A DNA stretch of 24,116 nt from JAKASX01 sp035534495 (GTDB taxonomy: Bacteria > Acidobacteriota > Terriglobia > Acidiferrales > UBA7541), in the NCBI GenBank assembly GCA_035534495.1, contig DATLRW010000073.1, forward strand, positions 1 through 24,116. Reading direction: 5' to 3'. The notes beneath the pieces are model-generated. The model saw nothing but the letters and a program-made list of their open reading frames with translations, was not told the DNA's origin and did not search any database. The translations under genes and the position numbers were made by a program. Shown here one piece after another: positions 1 to 7,599 of this stretch (position 1 is its first letter; each line of letters opens with the position of its first letter).

Positions 1-82
1 CGTTCTGAACGGCCTCCACGACTCGTCGACGAAGGTCTTCTTGCGCTTTCGCCGGCAACGAGCGAGCATCCTGTTTCCCCAT
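1..82 (-). CDS. IS630-like transposase, N-terminal fragment (runs off left edge)
   Basis: Reading leftward from an ATG at 82-80, the frame is open to the window edge and gives 27 residues beginning MGKQDARSLPAKAQEDLRRR. This N-terminus resembles the lead-in to the helix-turn-helix domain of IS630-family transposases, where a 'DAR-LS-AQE-LR-R-V-AV' pattern precedes the DNA-binding helices. IS630 enzymes move their element by cut-and-paste into TA targets. The start codon shares a CATG with the start of the plus-strand gene next to it, so the two genes are back to back with no room for an element end plus two promoters. The catalytic DDE domain is outside the window, so intactness cannot be judged. 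A related helix-turn-helix protein is the alternative. Confidence 0.5.
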   Translation of the reverse strand, partial: MGKQDARSLPAKAQEDLRRRVVEAVQN

Positions 83-938
83 GCCCGACACACTACCACA
101 TTACTCACTGCATGCCATCTATATTATGCTCCTATTAGTAATCGCCGTTGCTACCGCGCTGGTCATACCCGCAAGGCAAATTGTGCCTTTGGGAAAAGAA
201 TGGGACACACTTAAAAACAAGGAAGGATTCTCTGATTTTTCCATGTCGGAGTTTGTTTACAAAAATCCGAAATCAGAGTTTGCCGATTGGGACGAGGATA
301 AACGGAAGAGAGTGTATTCCCGCGTCAGACAGATCACCAAAAAATACGGGCTGGCCGCTTTTTCCGTAGCGGTCAATAAGAGCCATTACGATGAAATTAT
401 GCCCAAGGCGCTGAAGTCCCGCGTCGGACGGCATCACTATACTTGGGCCGTTCATCACTTGCTTTCGTTTCTCAGTGTGTGGCGATTTTCTGGGATAGCA
501 AGGCCGCCGTTTGAATACGTATTCCACTGGATGGAGGAACCGAGTTCCAAGGCCGACATAGAAGCTGCGATGGAGCGAGCCGAAGGCGCGGCGGCGGAGG
601 CTGGAGTACCAGGAGGCTATACAAACTATAGCTTCCGAAAAAGTAAGGAAATACCGGGGCTGCAATGCGTGGACACTATTAGCTGGGTCTGTTATCAGCT
701 CGCTCAGTTCGCTCTGCGCGATAAGCCCATGCATGAATTTGCTACCGTCGGCTGGGAGGCATTCGAGGGGGACAGGGCGGAGAAAGGTTGGCTGAGAGCC
801 GTTACCATACTGCCAGGCGACCTCAGGAAATGGGTTGAGCAAGTAATGGCAGACCCAAGCAACCTAGATGGATTGCAGCGATTAGAAGAAAAGTTGCTCG
901 CCCGTCGTTCCACTTCACAGCGCAGCAGGAGCACGTAG
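81..938 (+). CDS. DUF3800-like protein, probably lacking its conserved N-terminus
   Basis: This 285-residue frame resembles DUF3800 proteins, a family of unknown function with an RNase H-like fold that is common near mobile and defence elements. Supporting features are the 'VPLGKEW' and 'FADWDEDKRKRVY' stretches in the first third and the C-terminal 'SKEIPGLQCVDTISW' block, matching the family's 'SK..PGLQ-AD--AW' signature. The family normally opens with a strand ending in an acidic D-SG motif. Here that position is an uncharged hydrophobic run (IYIMLLLVIAVATALVI), which could pass for a membrane helix but more likely marks a rearranged or truncated 5' end. No ribosome binding site precedes the ATG at 81 or at 126. 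Base composition is visibly less GC-rich than the polysaccharide cluster. It abuts a transposase start, which suggests an accessory, possibly decayed gene. Confidence 0.5.
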   Translation: MPDTLPHYSLHAIYIMLLLVIAVATALVIPARQIVPLGKEWDTLKNKEGFSDFSMSEFVYKNPKSEFADWDEDKRKRVYSRVRQITKKYGLAAFSVAVNKSHYDEIMPKALKSRVGRHHYTWAVHHLLSFLSVWRFSGIARPPFEYVFHWMEEPSSKADIEAAMERAEGAAAEAGVPGGYTNYSFRKSKEIPGLQCVDTISWVCYQLAQFALRDKPMHEFATVGWEAFEGDRAEKGWLRAVTILPGDLRKWVEQVMADPSNLDGLQRLEEKLLARRSTSQRSRST

Positions 939-1049
939 TCGTTGCCTGCGGTACTAGGATACTTGATCTGCGGGGATAATTACCGCGCGTTCGGGGGTCA
1001 GGGTGCGGGCGAAACAGGGCGGGCAGAACTGCTCTTCGACAGGTGGGGG

Positions 1050-1075
1050 CTTATCTCAAAGCGTCTTATCTCAAA
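1050..1075. repeat. 11-bp tandem-spaced direct repeat
   Basis: CTTATCTCAAA occurs at 1050-1060 and again at 1065-1075, a 15-bp period with GCGT between. The second copy overlaps the stop codon of the possible small gene at 1066. No function is evident. It could be a duplication scar from an excised element. Confidence 0.6.
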
Positions 1076-1467
1076 CCAGGGCGCAGTCCCGCCAGGATTT
1101 GAGCAAATTCACTGATCAACCAAAACAGAAGCCAGATGCAGGAGACAAAAACCACCAGGAATGACACTACATCGGTTTCCACATTCCCCTCGCCGCTCGA
1201 CTGGGCGCGAAAGTGGCGCAACGGGTCCTGCCATCGGGCAGCCTGCCGATGGTATGCGAACTTATCACTTTTCACTCGGGTCAGAAACGGAGCGCCGATG
1301 GGCTTGCTCGGAAATTGCAGGAGCCGGCCAGTGCCGGTAGCCGCCATTTCCGTGCCCGAACGGCGTTCAGGCGCGGGGGCCGGCGAGCGCTCGGTCCGCG
1401 CCCCAGAGAGCACTTCTTCCAATCGTTCGGCCGTGCATCCCACACGGGAAGCGCGCCTCAAAAACAT
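1066..1467 (-). CDS. Possible small protein with C-terminal membrane helix
   Basis: I do not recognise this 133-residue product. The ATG at 1467 is preceded by GAGGAGGG with a 5-nt spacer, one of the best ribosome binding sites in the window and the main reason for calling a gene; an in-frame GTG seven codons upstream is less likely. The N-terminal two thirds is basic and polar (MFLRRASRVGCTAERLEE, then a proline/arginine-rich stretch). Near the C-terminus is one hydrophobic segment, VVSFLVVFVSCIWLLFWLI, followed by FAQILAGLRPGLR. This is a tail-anchored or single-span layout. It is oriented like the cluster but lies 234 bp past the last cluster gene, behind the palindrome array at 1541-1581. 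It could be a chance frame in GC-rich DNA. Confidence 0.35.
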   Translation of the reverse strand: MFLRRASRVGCTAERLEEVLSGARTERSPAPAPERRSGTEMAATGTGRLLQFPSKPIGAPFLTRVKSDKFAYHRQAARWQDPLRHFRAQSSGEGNVETDVVSFLVVFVSCIWLLFWLISEFAQILAGLRPGLR

Positions 1468-1540
1468 ACAGTCCCTCCTCTCAGGCACCTGTTTTTATTG
1501 GGGCAGAAGGTACCTGTTTTACGATGGACGGGAAAGTCGC

Positions 1541-1581
1541 TAACCGGTTATCAACCCAGGAAGTGATAACCCATAGGTTAT
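1541..1581. promoter_or_regulatory. Interleaved palindromes, operator-like (TAACC/GGTTA half-sites)
   Basis: Four copies of a TAACC/GGTTA half-site sit in 41 bp: a perfect 10-bp palindrome TAACCGGTTA (1541-1550), then GGTTATCA (1546-1553) paired with TGATAACC (1564-1571) across a 10-nt spacer, then ATAACC (1566-1571) paired with GGTTAT (1576-1581) across CATA. Overlapping pairings of one half-site are typical of a repressor operator or of mutually exclusive hairpins. The array lies about 75 bp upstream of the possible small gene starting at 1467. The function is inferred from architecture only. Confidence 0.4.
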
Positions 1582-1701
1582 TGCGGGCAGTTGTATGCCA
1601 TGAATTGTGGAAAGGGCCCGGAGAATTCTCCCCCACCGGTACGGCGGCCGGGACGGCGAGCCGGACGACGAGGAAGGGCGCACGATCCACCGCAACTCCG
1701 G

Positions 1702-3057
1702 CTACGATCGCGCGTAGAGACGCGAGGACTTTGGGGGAGGGGCTTCGGCAGCGTCAGCGCGGCGGCTGAAATTCAGGATTCCCCGCTGCCAGGCCAGCAC
1801 CTGAATGTAGGCAAGCACGGGCGCCAGCAGGAGCCAATTGGCGCCGTAGAAGGCGGTTGATTCGGTCACCGACATTACGGTGAAAAACGCAAGGATGCCG
1901 GGGATCTCTTCCGGCAAATCGAGAGACCTGCCGCAGCGGTTCAGTCTCACGAGCAGGTACCACGCCAGGGCCAATGCCATGGCAAAGGCAACGGTTCCCA
2001 GAACGCCGGCCTGGATCAGGGCCTGAAAGATGGCGTTTTCGAGCTGTATCCCATGCAGGTAATAGCGGTCGGCTTGAAAGCCCAGGCCCAGCCACGGCGA
2101 CCGGCGCGTTGCCGCCAGACCTTCCATCCACTGGACCGTCCTGCCGGAGAGCGTGGGATCGAAGCCGCCACCCCGGCTTCCGAACTCCCATAACAGGCGA
2201 AAAAAACCTAGCAGTCCAAGCAAAACAGCCCCGAGGATGCCGCCCCCGATCAGGAGGATGCGCCGGGACTTTCGCCATGCCAGGATGACAAGCGCTCCGG
2301 CAAGGAATCCAATCGTCTCCGTTCGCGCCTGCGCCAGCACGAGGGCATAGACGGCAATCAGCAGGACCGGAATCCAGGCGATTCGTCTGGAAAACTTCCC
2401 GTTCCACAGTTTGCCGAGCGCCACCAGCCCGGCAACGGCGGCATATCGCGCCAAGCCCGTATTTCGCGTCGTCGCCATCCCCCATATCAACCGGTGTTCC
2501 GCAACCAGCCCGTTGTAGGCGACGACGCCCAGGGGGCTTCCCGTCGTCGGCGTAAGCGCCAGTCTGCCCAGCAGCGGAATCGCTCCCAGCAATGCCACCA
2601 GGAGCGCGATATCGAGGATCCAGTTGGCTGCAATCAACCGTGAAAGGACGGCGAAGGCTTCCTCATCCGAACAAACCGCGATGAGCACGATCGCGACGGC
2701 GCTGTACATGCCCGCCCAGTAGAGGGCGTTCAGGGGAAATTTGGAAATCAGTGCGGACGAAATCAGCCCCACAGCCCCGTATAAACCGCACAAACCAATG
2801 GGACCGGCCACCGCCCATACCCTGACGCCTCCCTTTTTGAGCAGGACGATCAGGGCGAGCCAGCCGGCCAGCAAAGGAAAAAATGCGCGAATGCCCTGCA
2901 CGAACTGCAAGAGGTCGGACGGAAAGTTCGTGGCCTGCGCCACGTAGATTCCCGTGTTATAGCCGGCCCAAAGCAGAAGCCACAGCAGCAGCAGGAACCA
3001 TGTGGCCCGCCGCCCATGCGCGAGCCGGGCTGTTTCGCTGGGGATTCTAGGATGCAT
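1702..3057 (-). CDS. O-antigen polymerase/ligase family membrane protein (Wzy/WaaL-like), second copy
   Basis: A 451-residue polytopic membrane protein and the last gene of the cluster. Many hydrophobic segments begin at residue 20 (WFLLLLWLLLWAGYNTGIYV). The pattern follows the O-antigen ligase family (Wzy/WaaL): a central 'ARTETIGFLAGALVILAW' segment in the place of the family's SR-containing helix, a periplasmic loop with 'LSGRTVQWMEGL' and 'SPWLGLGFQ', then 'ENAIFQALIQAGVLG', matching the usual 'HN-(Y/F)-----E-G--G' helix. Such proteins polymerise undecaprenyl-linked repeat units or transfer glycans to an acceptor. The ATG at 3057 overlaps the end of the upstream glycosyltransferase by 11 bp, implying translational coupling. 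It differs clearly from the other family member at 13985-15331, so one may act as polymerase and the other as ligase; the sequence does not say which. Confidence 0.8.
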   Translation of the reverse strand: MHPRIPSETARLAHGRRATWFLLLLWLLLWAGYNTGIYVAQATNFPSDLLQFVQGIRAFFPLLAGWLALIVLLKKGGVRVWAVAGPIGLCGLYGAVGLISSALISKFPLNALYWAGMYSAVAIVLIAVCSDEEAFAVLSRLIAANWILDIALLVALLGAIPLLGRLALTPTTGSPLGVVAYNGLVAEHRLIWGMATTRNTGLARYAAVAGLVALGKLWNGKFSRRIAWIPVLLIAVYALVLAQARTETIGFLAGALVILAWRKSRRILLIGGGILGAVLLGLLGFFRLLWEFGSRGGGFDPTLSGRTVQWMEGLAATRRSPWLGLGFQADRYYLHGIQLENAIFQALIQAGVLGTVAFAMALALAWYLLVRLNRCGRSLDLPEEIPGILAFFTVMSVTESTAFYGANWLLLAPVLAYIQVLAWQRGILNFSRRADAAEAPPPKSSRLYARS

Positions 3058-4423
3058 GTCCAGGCAGGCGTTCGGCGCGGGGCGCGTTGCCGCGGCGGGA
3101 AACGAGGGTGCGTTCGGCCGCCGGATGAAAGATGTCCCGATATACGTCCAGCAGCCGCTCGGCCAGCGCGTCCCAAAGATAGAATTCCTTTGCGCGTCTC
3201 CGTGCCGCCCGGCCCATTCCCCGGCAAATTTCAGGTTGCCGGTAAAGCATCTCCAGGGCTGAAGCCAGATCGAAAGCGACTTGCGCCGGCGCCCTTGGCC
3301 GGACTTTGACGCCGCACTCGGCAGTCACGTGCATCCCCGGTCCGCCAAGCCCGACGCAGACAATCGGATTGCCCGCGGCCATGGCTTCGACCACCACGGC
3401 CCCGCCCCCGTCGCGCAAACTGGGAAAGAGAAACAGATCCGACGAGCGCATCCGCGCCCAAAGCTCCTCGCGCGACTTCCAGCCGATGAATTGAACCAGG
3501 CCGCCGACGCCGAGCCTGCGCGCCAGGCTTTCCAGGCGTTCCCTTTCCGGGCCCTCGCCAATGATGGAGAGGACTACTTCGTTGTTTGCGGACGCGGAGG
3601 GTTTGGTTCGCTCGACAAATTGCGCGAAGGCTCGAATGGGCAGATCGAAGGCCTTCAGGCGGACAAGCCGGCCTGCCGTCACGATTCGGAAGCCGCCCGG
3701 GCCGCCGGCGCGACTTCCCTTCCCCTGAAACGCCTCGGGTGAAACGCCATTCACCGGGAAAAGCCGCGCCTTGTGGCACCATTTCTTCGGAATGGCGTCG
3801 AGCGCCTCCCGGTTGCAGACGAGTATGGCTTTGGCCCGATATTGGCCAAGGATGAAAAGCGGGTCGTGCCGAAAGATCCACTGGCCAACGGTTCGGACCT
3901 TTTCCCACAAGCGGCACCGGAACGGATACCCGCGGATAAATTCGGGAGGGGTGCGGTGCGCTCCCCCACCTGGGCCGCGCAAATACGGGACCGGCAAAAG
4001 CGCTCCCGTGGGACTGGCCATCCAATCGTTTTCATAGGTCAGATGGTGGAACCCGTGGAAACCGATCCGCGCGTGCAGCCGCCGGGCCGCGAAATAGGCC
4101 CGCCATTGCCAGATATACGCGTAGAGCTGAACGCCCCCGGGAAAACGGCCGAGGAACCGCAGGCATTTCGGCAGCCCTACGTAGCGAAAGTGGAGATTGC
4201 CGCAAGCGGGGTTCTCTCGCGCTTTTTCTTCAATGGCCGGCTTGTTGAGAGCCGATGTGAGAACCCATACACGGCAGTGCCGGGACAGCCGCGTCACGAT
4301 GTTCCAAGCCATCAGGTCGCCGCCTCCCGGCAGGCGGCTGCCCGGGTCCCGCAGGCAGGCGTAGGCGCAGACGAGCACGCGGGCCTGCCCGTCCGGGGAC
4401 ATATCATCAGCCAAGGACTTCAT
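3047..4423 (-). CDS. Glycosyltransferase family 4 (GT-B)
   Basis: A 458-residue GT-B enzyme predicted to add a sugar from a nucleotide donor to the growing lipid-linked repeat unit at the cytoplasmic face. The C-terminal half is the usual GT4 donor domain: 'FRIVTAGRLVRLKAFDL', 'LSIIGEGPERERLESLA', 'VQFIGWKSREELW', and the nucleotide-sugar motif 'DGGGAVVVEAMAAG'. The first glutamate of the typical EX7E motif is aspartate here; the second is kept. The N-terminal domain contains a glycine-rich 'SRLPGGGDLMAWNIV' loop. The frame is open 73 codons further upstream, but the ATG at 4423 is chosen because it overlaps the restored stop of the preceding GT2 gene as ATGA, the coupling seen elsewhere in this cluster. 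Donor and acceptor cannot be told from sequence. Confidence 0.88.
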   Translation of the reverse strand: MKSLADDMSPDGQARVLVCAYACLRDPGSRLPGGGDLMAWNIVTRLSRHCRVWVLTSALNKPAIEEKARENPACGNLHFRYVGLPKCLRFLGRFPGGVQLYAYIWQWRAYFAARRLHARIGFHGFHHLTYENDWMASPTGALLPVPYLRGPGGGAHRTPPEFIRGYPFRCRLWEKVRTVGQWIFRHDPLFILGQYRAKAILVCNREALDAIPKKWCHKARLFPVNGVSPEAFQGKGSRAGGPGGFRIVTAGRLVRLKAFDLPIRAFAQFVERTKPSASANNEVVLSIIGEGPERERLESLARRLGVGGLVQFIGWKSREELWARMRSSDLFLFPSLRDGGGAVVVEAMAAGNPIVCVGLGGPGMHVTAECGVKVRPRAPAQVAFDLASALEMLYRQPEICRGMGRAARRRAKEFYLWDALAERLLDVYRDIFHPAAERTLVSRRGNAPRAERLPGHAS

Positions 4424-5411
4424 TGTTTCTGCCCGTCGGGCGCGGATCCCGTGGGGGAGTGGAGGTCGACGGCGGTTGCGCACGAACGAAAAACGGCCGA
4501 ATGCCATGCGCGAATCGAATGGCTCAATGCCAGCAAAGCACCGGCGGCGTTTCCCATGAAACGCCGGAAATAGCCCCCCTCCAGGCGGGAGAAGCCGAGG
4601 AACAGACTCATCGCGGCCCGGATGGAAAGCACGAGGCAGCACAGCGGCAGGGAGAGCTCGGAATGTTTGGAGACAAGGTGGAGGCGGTTCAAAACCTCTT
4701 TTTTGCCGAATCGATACGGGTCCGGGCGGCCAATTTTTGACGGATAGTGATAGAAACGCGCGCTGGCGACGACGGCCAGCCGGTACTTTTCCCTATGCGG
4801 TAGCTGTGGTCCAGGTCCTCGAGGTGGCTATAGCCTTCAAGCCATTCGTCGAAGCGAAATTCCGCAAGCACCTTTCGGGAATAGACCACGGCGCCGCTCG
4901 GCAGCCATTGCACATACGTGTCCTGTTCGATGTTGGGCATCTGCGTGTGAACGCCGGAACGGAGGACGAGGCCATCGCGCCTGTCATAGAGGCTAAGGCG
5001 GGAAACAGCTCGGAGATTCTTGAGCCGGGGAGCGTAGATCCGGGGATGATTGGCAAAGCGACAACTCGCCCCGCCCAAATCCTCGGGCGCCGTCTCCCAG
5101 AATCGCAAAAAGGCTTCGATCGCTGGCGGCTCCAGAACAATGTCGTCATCCATAAAAGCGATCAGGTCGACATCGGGCCGCGCTTGGCGGGCGCCCCGGT
5201 TGCGCTCACCACAGATGGAAGAATTCGGCATGGGTATGAATTCCGCATTGAGCTGCGGAAACCCTCGGGCAATTTCCGCGTTACCCGCTCCCTCGCCGAC
5301 AATCAGCACCTGCTCGGGTAGCCGGGTCTGCGCGGCCAAACTCGCCAGCATGCGGCGCAACTCGGCGTACCGGCCGATTGTGGGGATGACGATTGCGATT
5401 TTGTGGCGCAT
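4420..5411 (-). pseudogene. Glycosyltransferase family 2, split by a one-base frameshift
   Basis: The intact 5' part (5411 to about 4790) encodes a GT-A fold: 'IAIVIPTIGRYAELRRML', the metal-binding 'FMDDDIVLEP', and 'LEGYSHLEDLDHSYRIGK'. That frame then loses family likeness and stops at 4689. In the neighbouring frame, directly after the AAAA run (TTTT on plus at 4787-4790), the expected C-terminus continues: 'YRLAVVASARFYHYPSKIG', 'PYRFGKKEVLNRLHLVSKH', then a hydrophobic tail ending at a TGA (4422-4420) that overlaps the next gene's ATG. Adding one A to the run gives a continuous protein of about 330 residues. So this is either a genuine single-base deletion or a homopolymer sequencing error. 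The start is set at 5411, which puts the first beta-strand at residue 5; an ATG at 5468 overlapping the upstream gene is possible. It would add one sugar of the repeat unit if functional. Confidence 0.88.
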
Positions 5412-5434
5412 GCCGGTAAAGACAGGCCCCGCGG

Positions 5435-6628
5435 TCACCGAACGAGAACCGCTCTTGCTGCCGGGCATTTCTCCATTCGAAAGTCATCGACAAACCGGCA
5501 GAGAGAGGCCTGGAATTTCTCGACGGAAAAATTCATGGCCTGGCGCGAAAGATGCCGCCGCAGGTCTTCCCGCAGGGCGTTGCCCGAGAGAACAGCCTCG
5601 ATTTTTTTCACGGCGTCATCCTCGTTTTCGAAGGTGAGCGCCGGGTGATCGACGATTTCGGTTTGCCCGCCGCCGTTAGGAACGAACACGACGCCACCCG
5701 CCTTCACCATTTCGGCGGCGGCGATTCCAAACGCCTCATGCATGCAGCCGTTGATCGCGAAACGGTGCGAGGCGAGCATGTCCGCTTTTTTCGGGCCCGA
5801 AACCCGTCCTTCCAGGAAAATCCAATCGCGGTTGCGCTCCGCGAGAGATTGGATGGCTCTGCCGAATGGAGAATCGTCGACGCCGCCGAGGATATGCAGA
5901 TGGACGCCGCCGCCGCGCCGGCGTACCCGGGAGAGAATTTTGATGACCGCGTCCGTTCTCTTTTCCGGCACCACGCGCCCAACGCAGAGGAAGCCGTTCT
6001 CTCTTTGCTCCCAGAGCGCGTTCGGCAAATTCCCGGCGACCGGCGGATAGAGCACTTGCGAGGCAATTTCGAATTTCTCCCGCAGGAGCCCGGCCGTCCA
6101 GTGGGAATTGGCGAGCGTGAGGTTTCGTTTCCATGCTTCGGGATTCGGCCGGGCCGTCGCGTCGCATAGATTCAAATAGGTTCGCCGCAGAGGCGAATCG
6201 CCATACCACCACCGCCGGTAACGCGCCAGATCGGGGTGAAGATGGCTCCGCCACTGGCGGACGAAGCTGAAATCGGCGACGCATTGAATGGAGGGAACCG
6301 CAAAATCGCAAAGGCCGTATGTGTTGATCAGGAGATCGAACCGGGGAGCCATCCGGCGGCAATACCGGAGAAAGGCCGCCCCGCGCAGCGCGGCAAATTT
6401 CGCCGTGTGGGCCAGTGGCAAGGGCAGGGGCGCGCGGACGATTTCGATCTCGCCGGCCTGGATGTTCGTACCGTAGTATTCGTTCAGCCGCGCAAGATCC
6501 ACCGGGCCGCCCGTTACCAGGGACACGTCATTGCGAACCTTGAGCGCCTCGATCGCCCATAGCGCAACGCTTTCCGAGCCGCCAAAGCCCAAGCGCGGGT
6601 GCGTGACAGCAATTTTGGGCCGGATCAT
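5435..6628 (-). CDS. Glycosyltransferase family 4 (GT-B)
   Basis: A 397-residue cytoplasmic GT-B enzyme. The N-terminus 'MIRPKIAVTHPRLGFGGSES' is a classic GT4 opening with the glycine-rich acceptor-domain loop. Further on come 'LTLANSHWTAGLLREKF', 'VLYPPV', the donor-domain entry 'FLCVGRVVPEKRTDAVIKIL', and the EX7E motif in 'MHEAFGIAAAEMVKAGG' with both glutamates present. This resembles GT4 mannosyl- or related hexosyltransferases, but the sugar is not determinable. The frame is open far upstream, into the preceding gene, with low-complexity Arg-rich sequence; the ATG at 6628, 23 bp after the upstream stop, is chosen because the fold starts there. No clear ribosome binding site precedes it, so translation may depend on the upstream gene. 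Confidence 0.9.
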   Translation of the reverse strand: MIRPKIAVTHPRLGFGGSESVALWAIEALKVRNDVSLVTGGPVDLARLNEYYGTNIQAGEIEIVRAPLPLPLAHTAKFAALRGAAFLRYCRRMAPRFDLLINTYGLCDFAVPSIQCVADFSFVRQWRSHLHPDLARYRRWWYGDSPLRRTYLNLCDATARPNPEAWKRNLTLANSHWTAGLLREKFEIASQVLYPPVAGNLPNALWEQRENGFLCVGRVVPEKRTDAVIKILSRVRRRGGGVHLHILGGVDDSPFGRAIQSLAERNRDWIFLEGRVSGPKKADMLASHRFAINGCMHEAFGIAAAEMVKAGGVVFVPNGGGQTEIVDHPALTFENEDDAVKKIEAVLSGNALREDLRRHLSRQAMNFSVEKFQASLCRFVDDFRMEKCPAARAVLVR

Positions 6629-6651
6629 GGCGGAGGAATTTGACTGCTTCT

Positions 6652-7599
6652 TCAGCGGGGCAATGCGGGATTTGTATTCCGCGACACAGCCGAAGCGGCC
6701 AGGAAGAGGCGGGCCCTGGCGGCGATAAAAAGCACGGCGCGACGCGGCAGGCGGAGAACGGCGCGGGGATACCGCCGCGCATAGCGAACGAATGTTCCGC
6801 CGTCCCGGCGACGCAGGGCGGCGGCCACCAGTCCTTCCCGGACGTACGCCATCCTCTTCGACAACAGGCGCCTGCTCGTTTCCGGCAGCGACTCGTCGGC
6901 CGCCAGAATTTCGAGTACGTTCAAATACTCCTCTCTGGCGCGGAGCGTCGAGCTGTCGTGCGCGGCCTGCGCGCGACACAGGTAGCCTGGCCGGCGAACG
7001 AGTCTGCCCTGCATTCCCTGCGCGAAAAGTTTTGAGAGAAAAAACACCCATTCCCCGCCACTGCCCGACTCCGGGAACCGGATTCCGGCGCGAGCGCAGG
7101 CGGGCACCGAAACGATCGGGCTGACGTCGTGCCCCAGCTGCAAAATGGCATCAAAATCAACGTCCTCCACCCTTCCATCTTCGGCGGGACGGGGCGCATT
7201 CGCGCGCACGAGCCGTCCCAATGGACCGGGCACGGCCAGCACCTGGAAATCGACCGCGTAGCCATTCTCACAGTCCTGAATGATTGAGAGCAGGGACTCC
7301 AAACGTCCTGGCGCCCACTCATCGTCGGCATCCAGGAAGGCAGCCCATTTCCCCCGCGCATTTCGCAATCCCAGGTTGCGGGCGGCGGCGCATCGAATAT
7401 TTCGTTCGCTTCGCAGCAACCGGATGCGGGCATCTCGCATGGCGGCGACAACAGGCGCCGTGCGGTCGGTTGAAGCGTCGTCCACCACAATCAGCTCCAG
7501 GTCCGGCATGGACTGTTCGAGGACCGACGCGATGGCGTTCCCGACCGTATTTTCCGCGTTGCGCGCGGGGATAATGACGGAAACGAGCGGGGACGTCAT
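6652..7599 (-). CDS. Glycosyltransferase family 2 (GT-A)
   Basis: A 315-residue GT-A glycosyltransferase. 'LVSVIIPARNAENTVGNAI' is the canonical first strand, 'LELIVVDDASTDRT' the second, 'RNLGLRNARGKW' precedes the metal- and nucleotide-binding 'LDADDEWAPGRLE'. The ATG at 7599 overlaps the upstream stop as ATGA (7599-7596) and follows a GGGGAAAAGGG purine tract, so this start is preferred over an in-frame start 57 codons upstream. Residues after about 230 are basic and less conserved (FVRYARRYPRAVLRLPRRAV), ending in a hydrophobic stretch that may associate with the membrane. It likely transfers one residue of the repeat unit. Confidence 0.9.
   Translation of the reverse strand: MTSPLVSVIIPARNAENTVGNAIASVLEQSMPDLELIVVDDASTDRTAPVVAAMRDARIRLLRSERNIRCAAARNLGLRNARGKWAAFLDADDEWAPGRLESLLSIIQDCENGYAVDFQVLAVPGPLGRLVRANAPRPAEDGRVEDVDFDAILQLGHDVSPIVSVPACARAGIRFPESGSGGEWVFFLSKLFAQGMQGRLVRRPGYLCRAQAAHDSSTLRAREEYLNVLEILAADESLPETSRRLLSKRMAYVREGLVAAALRRRDGGTFVRYARRYPRAVLRLPRRAVLFIAARARLFLAASAVSRNTNPALPR

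Larger units (their letters stand above)
939..1701. other. Intergenic stretch between DUF3800-like gene and polysaccharide cluster
   Basis: About 760 bases separate the DUF3800-like gene from the last cluster gene. The only frame with a good ribosome binding site is the small minus-strand gene at 1066-1467, listed separately. Other contents are an 11-bp direct repeat (CTTATCTCAAA at 1050-1060 and 1065-1075), a near-repeat GGYACCTGTTTT at 1484-1494 and 1509-1519, the palindrome array at 1541-1581, and a 12-bp perfect palindrome GGAGAATTCTCC at 1620-1631. A minus-strand open stretch at 954-1055 encodes a short cysteine-bearing peptide (EEQFCPPCFARTLTPERA) that reads like a fragment of a gene but has no start. 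I see no clear intrinsic terminator after the cluster's last stop codon. Confidence 0.6.

Noticed and set aside
1600..1640. Intrinsic terminator at the palindrome GGAGAATTCTCC
   Set aside because: The arms leave only a 4-bp stem with an AATT loop and there is no U-tract in the right place.
4423..4642. Longer 531-residue version of the GT4 protein
   Set aside because: The extra 73 residues are the other-frame reading of the GT2 C-terminus, and the ATGA overlap marks 4423 as the start.
4780..4800. Programmed -1 ribosomal frameshift at the GT2 break
   Set aside because: The local sequence A-GGG-AAA-AGT is not a slippery heptamer with good re-pairing, and four A's are too few for efficient transcriptional slippage. 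A deletion or sequencing error is simpler.
6629..7051. Long Arg-rich N-terminal extension of the GT4 at 5435-6628
   Set aside because: It overlaps the well-supported GT2 gene in another frame and has no domain character.
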